Part shown: piece by piece, positions 14,150-18,101 of the stretch
Numbering within the stretch: position 1 is the first letter of the stretch
How the letters are laid out: each line of letters opens with the position of its first letter
Assembly (NCBI GenBank): GCA_016288175.1
Contig: JAEEYN010000219.1
Span: 1 to 18,101, forward strand
Length of the DNA: 18,101 bases
Source of the DNA: Bacillota bacterium
GTDB lineage: Bacteria > Bacillota > Clostridia > Christensenellales > CAG-138
Reading direction: 5' to 3'
The notes under the pieces: model-generated
The model's input: the letters and a program-made list of their open reading frames with translations, nothing else
Databases searched by the model: none
Told to the model about the DNA's origin: nothing
Position numbers and translations under genes: made by a program

Positions 14150-14166
14150 TGTCGGAAACTCCGACA
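14150..14166 (-). other. Hairpin between the two dockerin-thioredoxin genes
   Basis: TGTCGG and CCGACA form a 6-bp stem around a 5-base loop, 10 bp after the upstream gene's stop. On the minus strand it is followed by A-rich sequence, not U, so it is not a terminator. It may set relative amounts of the two messages by protecting the upstream part. Confidence 0.4.
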
Positions 14167-14176
14167 GTTAACCTGA

Positions 14177-14917
14177 TCAAGCAATTCCCATCGCAATACG
14201 AAGGACCATGATCGCATCGGTGACTTCGATGATGCCGTTGCCGTTCATATCAGCGGCGGCCTCATTCTGCAGCTCGGCAATGCTCATTGCTGCGCGCATG
14301 ATCAGCAGAGCGTCGGCAACCGTGATTTCGCCGTTATCGTCAACGTCGCCGGGAATAAAGCCCGGTTCTTCCGCTTCAAGCGTTTCAAGCCATGTCTCAA
14401 TATAGTTCTGGAGCTGAGTTGCGCTTGAGAAGCTTCCGGTATGCATGTCGCGGACAATACCGTTGCTGTCAACGATGATCGTATTCGGGATCGCGTTGGA
14501 ATTGTTGAATACCGCGGCAAGGACGTTATCTTCAACAACATTGGGCCAGGTATAGCCGTTGTTGTCGACGAACTGAAGCGCACTCTGGGGAGTGCAGGAG
14601 CCGCTTACATAGACTGAACCGAGGATCTGGACGTCGGCTTCCGGCGTTGAGCTGTAGTACTCATGCATCGTCTGGAAATGAGGCATTTCGCTGACGCAGG
14701 GACCGCACCAGGTCGCCCATTCGTTGACAACCGTCATTGTCGTTTGGGGAATGATATCGCTTGTGACTGTGCCGCCATGCAGCTCTTGAGCACTGAAGCC
14801 CATAATGCTCATGCCGACTGCGTTGCGTGTTTCGGTCTCATGCACCGCAGCCGTTGCCGAAACGCATGTAAACAGCATAAGCGAAGCGATCATAAGGATT
14901 GAAAGCCATTTTTTCAT
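14177..14917 (-). CDS. Secreted TlpA-like thioredoxin with C-terminal dockerin
   Basis: A 246-residue extracellular protein: signal peptide (MKKWLSILMIASLMLFTCVS, cleavage near ATA at 23), TlpA/redoxin domain (about 33-182) and type I dockerin (190-246). The redox site is EWATWCGPCVSEMPH with Cys71/Cys74, a third cysteine at 108 (SGSC) and cis-proline loop IPNTIIVD. The dockerin repeats are GDVDDNGEITVADALLIMRA and ADMNGNGIIEVTDAIMVLRI. It lacks the InlB-type repeats of its paralogue. AGGAAGGAG lies 7 bases before the ATG, and its own promoter is at 14959-14987. The dockerin suggests non-covalent attachment to a cohesin-bearing scaffold. The substrate and the direction of redox reaction are unknown. 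Confidence 0.9.
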   Translation of the reverse strand: MKKWLSILMIASLMLFTCVSATAAVHETETRNAVGMSIMGFSAQELHGGTVTSDIIPQTTMTVVNEWATWCGPCVSEMPHFQTMHEYYSSTPEADVQILGSVYVSGSCTPQSALQFVDNNGYTWPNVVEDNVLAAVFNNSNAIPNTIIVDSNGIVRDMHTGSFSSATQLQNYIETWLETLEAEEPGFIPGDVDDNGEITVADALLIMRAAMSIAELQNEAAADMNGNGIIEVTDAIMVLRIAMGIA

Positions 14918-14958
14918 TTCATAACTCCTTCCTGTAAGTAATGCTTACATCAAATATA

Positions 14959-14987
14959 AGTATATCATATTCCCATGCGTTAAGCAA
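14959..14987 (-). promoter_or_regulatory. Promoter of the dockerin-thioredoxin unit
   Basis: On the minus strand TTGCTT (14982-14987) and TATACT (14959-14964) are spaced by 17 bases, with TG one base before the -10. The spacer and -10 share AACGCAT and GAATATGATATA with the promoter at 12855-12883. The -35 directly abuts the stop codon of the DUF3795 gene. Confidence 0.7.
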
Positions 14988-15383
14988 TCACTTTTTTAGC
15001 TGTTCGCAGGATCCGCTCATCCGGCAGCTGTCGAGATTGCGTCGGCTTTCGCCGTCCGCCGGGATGCGTATTTCTATCTCCTGGCAGGGGTATTCTTCGC
15101 ACTCTCCGCAGTTGAACGAAACGCCGTGGGAAATTGCGCAAAGGCGTATCGCGCAGACATTGCAGAAGGGATGAATATAGCGAACTTCGCCTTTGCAGCC
15201 AAAGCAGTTGATATCTTCCTTCGTTAATGTTTTTCCCGGCGTGGAAAGCTTTTCGGCGAGTGACTGACGCATCTCGTCATTGTCCTCTGCGGTCGCAATA
15301 TAGATCGGACACTTACCGCAGTCGAAACCGCAGTAGGCCATATGTACAGCGTTTATTGAATTGGTCGGCGTCATTTCTTTCAT
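14988..15383 (-). CDS. DUF3795 family cysteine-rich protein
   Basis: A 131-residue soluble protein with 13 cysteines, matching the DUF3795 family by YCGFDCGKCPIYIAT near its start. Cysteine pairs continue as CFGC (60-63), CNVC (74-77) plus C82, CGEC (92-95) plus C100, and C120/C126, suggesting bound zinc or an iron-sulfur cluster. The function of the family is not known to me. There is no signal peptide. The start is uncertain: ATG at 15383 or 15374 both lack a clear ribosome site, and a terminator (15403-15440) lies only 20 bp upstream, so expression may depend on read-through from the oxidoreductase operon or on an unrecognised promoter. Downstream is the promoter of the dockerin genes. Confidence 0.85.
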   Translation of the reverse strand: MKEMTPTNSINAVHMAYCGFDCGKCPIYIATAEDNDEMRQSLAEKLSTPGKTLTKEDINCFGCKGEVRYIHPFCNVCAIRLCAISHGVSFNCGECEEYPCQEIEIRIPADGESRRNLDSCRMSGSCEQLKK

Positions 15384-15402
15384 AACAGAAGAGTTTCAAC
15401 AG

Positions 15403-15440
15403 AGAAAAGGAGGCACCGCAATAGCCGCGCCTCCTTTCTT
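15403..15440 (-). terminator. Terminator of the 2-oxoacid oxidoreductase operon
   Basis: AAAGGAGGC (15406-15414) pairs with GCCTCCTTT (15429-15437) around a 14-base loop. On the minus strand the 3' arm runs into TTTTCTCT. It lies 16 bp after the gamma-subunit stop. The U-tract is interrupted, so some read-through is likely. Confidence 0.75.
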
Positions 15441-15455
15441 CAGCCAATAACGTAA

Positions 15456-15995
15456 TTACTTGCGAATGCTCTCGGCACCCATCTGGATAGCCTTCTCGTT
15501 GAGGGGGATGAACTTCGCTTTCTTCTCGCCGAGTTTGTAGAGCAGAGCGTCAAGAATGCTCTTTACCTCAACGGCCTTGGTTGCCTCGAGGTATGCACCG
15601 AGCATCGCCATGTTGCCGACCTTGGGATTCTGGAGGGAGTCCGCGATCTCATTGCAGGGAACATAGTAGACGTCGATATCGGTACGGGTCGCCTTCTTCT
15701 CGATGATGGAGCTGTTGATGAAGAGCTTGCCGCCGGGGTTGACGCAGGACTCGAACTTGTCGAGGGAAGGAGTGTTCATGGCGATGACGCAGTCAGCCAT
15801 GCTGAGAACGGGGGAGGCGATGGGTTCATCGGAAACGACGACGGAGCAGTTTGCGGTACCGCCGCGCATTTCGGGACCGTAGGAGGGAAGCCAGGAGACT
15901 TCACGGCCTTCATTCATGCCTGCAAGAGCGAGGAGCTGGCCGATGAGCAGAACGCCCTGACCGCCGAAACCTGCAAAAATATTAGTCCAAAGCAT
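15456..15995 (-). CDS. 2-oxoacid:ferredoxin oxidoreductase, gamma subunit
   Basis: A 179-residue gamma subunit (KorC/VorC type, POR gamma domain) of a cytoplasmic four-subunit 2-oxoacid:ferredoxin oxidoreductase, which oxidatively decarboxylates a 2-oxoacid to an acyl-CoA and reduces ferredoxin. It opens NIFAGFGGQGVLLIGQLLA, the family's glycine-rich motif, and has the conserved SYGPEMRGGTANCSVVVS. It contains the whole usual length, with no fused ferredoxin part. GGAGG lies 9 bases before the ATG, and the gene starts 4 bp after the beta-subunit stop. It is the last gene of the operon, before the terminator at 15403-15440. Confidence 0.93.
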   Translation of the reverse strand: MLWTNIFAGFGGQGVLLIGQLLALAGMNEGREVSWLPSYGPEMRGGTANCSVVVSDEPIASPVLSMADCVIAMNTPSLDKFESCVNPGGKLFINSSIIEKKATRTDIDVYYVPCNEIADSLQNPKVGNMAMLGAYLEATKAVEVKSILDALLYKLGEKKAKFIPLNEKAIQMGAESIRK

Positions 15996-15999
15996 TGAA

Positions 16000-16746
16000 T
16001 TATACCTCCTTCGTGGTGTCTTTCTTTACGCCGAGAGGATAATAGGGGATCATGTTCTGCTCAAGCCACTCCATGGACTCAACAGGGCTCATACCCCAGT
16101 TAGTCGGGCAGTTGGAAAGAACTTCAACAAGCGCGAAGCCCTTGCCGTCGAGCTGGCACTGGAAAGCAGCCTTGATGGCCTTCTTCGCAGCGATGATGTT
16201 CGCGGGGCTGTTGACGGCAACGCGGGCGATGTATGCGCTGCCCTCGATGGTCGCAAGCATTTCCGCGATGCGGATCGGCTTGCCGCAGTGCTTCTCATCA
16301 CGGCCGTAGGGGCTGGTGGTTGTCTTCTGGCCGACAAGGGTGGTCGGAGCCATCTGGCCGCCGGTCATGCCGTAAATGGCGTTGTTGATGAAGATGGTGG
16401 TGATCTTCTCACCGCGGTGAGCGGCATGAACGATCTCCGCAGCACCGATGGAAGCGAGGTCGCCGTCGCCCTGGTAGGTGAAGACAACACGGTTGGGATC
16501 GGTACGCTTGATGCCGGTTGCAGCAGCCGGAGCACGGCCATGAGCGGCTTCTACGCTGTCAACATTGAAATACTTATAACCGAATACCGCGCATCCGACG
16601 GGGACGAGCGCAACGGTGCGATTCTGAATTCCGAGCTCGTCGATAACTTCAGCAACGAGCCTATGAACGATGCCGTGACCGCAGCCGGGGCAGTAGTGAA
16701 GGATGGCATCGGTCAGAATAGGGGTTTTCTTAAATACCGTCGTCAT
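16000..16746 (-). CDS. 2-oxoacid:ferredoxin oxidoreductase, beta subunit (TPP-binding)
   Basis: A 248-residue beta subunit (KorB/VorA-like) that binds thiamine diphosphate and magnesium. The motif GDGDLASIGAAE (93-104) with NNAIYGMTGGQ (121-131) is the TPP/Mg site. Cys19 and Cys22 (HYCPGCGHG), Cys52 (PVGCAVFGY) and Cys213 (SNCPTNWG) match the pattern that holds the beta-subunit [4Fe-4S] cluster near TPP in related oxoacid:ferredoxin oxidoreductases. GGAGG lies 7 bases before the ATG, and only 2 bp separate it from the alpha-subunit stop. The specific substrate (branched-chain 2-oxoacid or 2-oxoglutarate) cannot be fixed by eye. Confidence 0.94.
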   Translation of the reverse strand: MTTVFKKTPILTDAILHYCPGCGHGIVHRLVAEVIDELGIQNRTVALVPVGCAVFGYKYFNVDSVEAAHGRAPAAATGIKRTDPNRVVFTYQGDGDLASIGAAEIVHAAHRGEKITTIFINNAIYGMTGGQMAPTTLVGQKTTTSPYGRDEKHCGKPIRIAEMLATIEGSAYIARVAVNSPANIIAAKKAIKAAFQCQLDGKGFALVEVLSNCPTNWGMSPVESMEWLEQNMIPYYPLGVKKDTTKEV

Positions 16747-16748
16747 AA

Positions 16749-17816
16749 TTAAGCCTCCATCGATTTCATAATGTATTCTGCGATTTCCTCAGCGGTGGGG
16801 GTGTAGCTGCCGGGCTTGCCGAAGAACTCAACGGGCTTGGTGCCGTTGACGGTAAGACGGACATCCTCAACCATCTGGCCTGCGCTGATCTCAACGGTAA
16901 CAGCCTTCTTTACGCTGGGCTGATCCATGACTTCGCGGAGCTGCTTCTCGGGGAACGGCCATACGGTGATCGGGCGAACGAGACCGACCTTGTAGCCCTT
17001 CTTCTCGAGGAGGGTGATCGCTGATTTGCAGATACGGGCAACGGTGCCGTATGCGCAGATGATGAGCTCGGCGCCTTCGGTATGATACAGCTCGGCGCGG
17101 GCTTCCTTCTCGCGGATGACAGCATAGCGTGCCTGGAGCCTATCGTTCAGCTCCTGCAGCTCGTCAACTTCGATGTAGAGGGAGTTGACGATCGCACGGG
17201 GACGGCCGCTCTTGGGATCCCAACCGGTTGCCGCCCATTCCTTTGCGGGCAGTTCGCGCTTTGCATGCTCGTGGAACTCAACGGGTTCCATCATCTGGCC
17301 GATGATGCCGTCAGCAAGGATCATAGCGGGAGTGCGGTAGATATCCGCAAGATCGAATGCATCGTGCATAAGATCTACAGCTTCCTGGACGGAGGAGGGA
17401 GCAAGAACGATGGGATGATAATCGCCGTGTCCGCCGCCGCGGGTAGCCTGGAAGTAGTCACCCTGGGAGGGCTGGATTGAACCGAGGCCCGGGCCGCCGC
17501 GAACCATGTTGACAACGACGCAGGGGAGTTCGGCGCCGGCAAGGTAGCTCATGCCTTCCTGCTTAAGGCTGACTCCGGGGCTGGAAGAGCTGGTCATAAC
17601 GCGGGCACCTGCAGCAGCAGCGCCGTAGACCATGTTGATCGCAGCAACTTCGCTCTCTGCCTGAAGGAAGCAACCGCCGACCTGGGGAAGACGGGCAGCC
17701 ATGTATTCAGGGATGTCGTTCTGAGGGGTGATCGGATAGCCGAAGAAGTAATGGCAGCCTGCCTGAATAGCGGCTTCCGCAACTGCTTCGGAGCCCTTCA
17801 TTAATTTCTTTGCCAT
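16749..17816 (-). CDS. vorB: 2-oxoacid:ferredoxin oxidoreductase, alpha subunit (VorB family)
   Basis: A 355-residue alpha subunit with the pyrimidine-binding domain and domain II of the enzyme. It opens MAKKLMKGSEAVAEAAIQAG and has FFGYPITPQNDIPEYMA, FLQAESEVAAINMVYGAAAAG, TSSSSPGVSL and GPGLGSIQPSQGDYFQA. These match the VorB group, annotated as 3-methyl-2-oxobutanoate dehydrogenase subunits in Clostridia; KorA (2-oxoglutarate) is the alternative. The start at 17816 has AGGAGG 8 bases upstream (17825-17830). An upstream in-frame ATG at 17846 would begin inside the ferredoxin gene and place that ribosome site within the coding region. It follows the delta gene after 16 bp and precedes beta by 2 bp. 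Confidence 0.94.
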   Translation of the reverse strand: MAKKLMKGSEAVAEAAIQAGCHYFFGYPITPQNDIPEYMAARLPQVGGCFLQAESEVAAINMVYGAAAAGARVMTSSSSPGVSLKQEGMSYLAGAELPCVVVNMVRGGPGLGSIQPSQGDYFQATRGGGHGDYHPIVLAPSSVQEAVDLMHDAFDLADIYRTPAMILADGIIGQMMEPVEFHEHAKRELPAKEWAATGWDPKSGRPRAIVNSLYIEVDELQELNDRLQARYAVIREKEARAELYHTEGAELIICAYGTVARICKSAITLLEKKGYKVGLVRPITVWPFPEKQLREVMDQPSVKKAVTVEISAGQMVEDVRLTVNGTKPVEFFGKPGSYTPTAEEIAEYIMKSMEA

Positions 17817-17832
17817 GTTTCTTTCCTCCTGA

Positions 17833-18042
17833 TTAGTCCTTTTCAATGGTGATTACCGCATCGGGGCAGGTGCGGGCGCAGCTTGCGCAGGCAACGCATG
17901 CAGCCTGATCGGTGATCTCTGCGGGGTGGTAGCCCTTTTCGTTGAGCTTATGCTTCGCAAGCTCAAGGATTTTCTTCGGACATGCACGCACGCAAAGACC
18001 GCAGCCCTTGCAGCGACTCTCGTCAATGGTAAGTTTGACCAT
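17833..18042 (-). CDS. 2-oxoacid:ferredoxin oxidoreductase, delta subunit (2x[4Fe-4S] ferredoxin)
   Basis: A 69-residue ferredoxin-like subunit (KorD/VorD type) that carries electrons from the catalytic subunits to soluble ferredoxin. It has two CxxCxxCxxxCP motifs: Cys11/14/17/21 (CKGCGLCVRACP) and Cys49/52/55/59 (CVACASCARTCP). The start at 18042 is chosen because AAGGAGG (18050-18056) is 7 bases upstream. A more distal ATG at 18078 lies only a few bases from the predicted transcription start, and its extra codons would cover a hairpin and the ribosome site. It is the first gene of the operon. Confidence 0.94.
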   Translation of the reverse strand: MVKLTIDESRCKGCGLCVRACPKKILELAKHKLNEKGYHPAEITDQAACVACASCARTCPDAVITIEKD

Positions 18043-18061
18043 AAGTTGACCTCCTTGAATT

Positions 18062-18077
18062 TGCGGCTCTCGCCGCA
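18062..18077 (-). other. Leader hairpin with GAGA tetraloop
   Basis: On the minus strand TGCGGC, GAGA and GCCGCA form a perfect 6-bp stem with a GNRA-type tetraloop, between the -10 element and the ribosome site of the oxidoreductase operon. No U-tract follows. It would sit near the 5' end of the mRNA and could stabilise it. Confidence 0.5.
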
Positions 18078-18091
18078 TTTGTCCATACTGT

Positions 18092-18100
18092 ATTATATCA
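18092..18100 (-). promoter_or_regulatory. Extended -10 element of the oxidoreductase operon
   Basis: The minus strand reads TGATATAAT: a perfect TATAAT (18092-18097) preceded by TG one base away. Any -35 element would lie beyond the window edge. Transcription would start near 18085, about 43 bases before the ferredoxin start. Confidence 0.65.
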
Positions 18101-18101
18101 C

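Noticed and set aside
14150..14166. Terminator between the two dockerin genes
   Set aside because: The stem is followed on the minus strand by A residues rather than U, so it should not terminate; I list it only as a hairpin.
1..18101. CRISPR arrays, tRNA/rRNA genes, insertion sequences, phage or attachment sites
   Set aside because: No regularly spaced repeats other than coding low-complexity tracts, no transposase or integrase motifs and no recognisable tRNA or rRNA sequence were seen.

Overview
The window looks like a stretch of chromosome from an anaerobic, Gram-positive Clostridia-type bacterium, probably an uncultured gut lineage. The evidence is the dprA-topA-trmFO-hslV-hslU order, lipoprotein and sortase-type surface proteins with proline/threonine-rich linkers, dockerin domains, a ferredoxin-dependent 2-oxoacid oxidoreductase, and strong AGGAGG ribosome sites. 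The exact taxon cannot be read from the sequence.

Left half, + strand (1-9435): the 3' end of dprA, then topA, trmFO, hslV and hslU packed as one transcription unit (3-bp gap, 11-bp overlap, 2-bp gap). Next comes a lipoprotein cell-wall hydrolase (SH3b plus SleB-type Hydrolase_2 domain) whose start is best read as TTG at 5988. A strong terminator hairpin at 7011-7053 runs into the ATG of a large nucleotidyltransferase/hexapeptide/phosphomannomutase-like fusion protein (7054-9435). A bidirectional terminator (about 9435-9480) closes this half against the convergent minus-strand genes.

Middle, minus strand (9484-14990): two adjacent transcription units for extracytoplasmic thiol and electron chemistry. 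Unit A starts at a consensus promoter (TTGACA, 17 bp, TATAAT; 12855-12883). It runs TlpA-like thioredoxin lipoprotein, a 54-residue membrane protein with a terminal CXXC (CD1871A-like, 11684-11848), a polytopic NapH-like polyferredoxin (start overlapping the small gene as TGATG), and a surface protein with a C-terminal VPPTG sorting signal. Unit B starts at a very similar promoter (14959-14987). It encodes two tandem paralogous secreted TlpA-like thioredoxins, each with a C-terminal type I dockerin and one with added InlB-type repeats, and ends at a terminator (12917-12948).

Right end, minus strand (14988-18101): a cysteine-rich DUF3795 protein, a terminator, and a four-gene operon for a 2-oxoacid:ferredoxin oxidoreductase in the order delta (2x[4Fe-4S] ferredoxin), alpha (VorB type), beta (TPP-binding), gamma. 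Its promoter -10 element lies at the very edge of the window.

Working hypothesis (inference): the oxidoreductase and other central enzymes reduce ferredoxin. The polyferredoxin carries electrons to or across the membrane, and the CXXC miniprotein and TlpA lipoprotein pass them to extracellular thiol proteins. Those would include the two dockerin-tagged thioredoxins, which could dock on a cohesin-bearing surface complex. The three TlpA-type proteins share a third cysteine 33-34 residues after the CXXC. This surface redox relay is the most interesting feature of the window.
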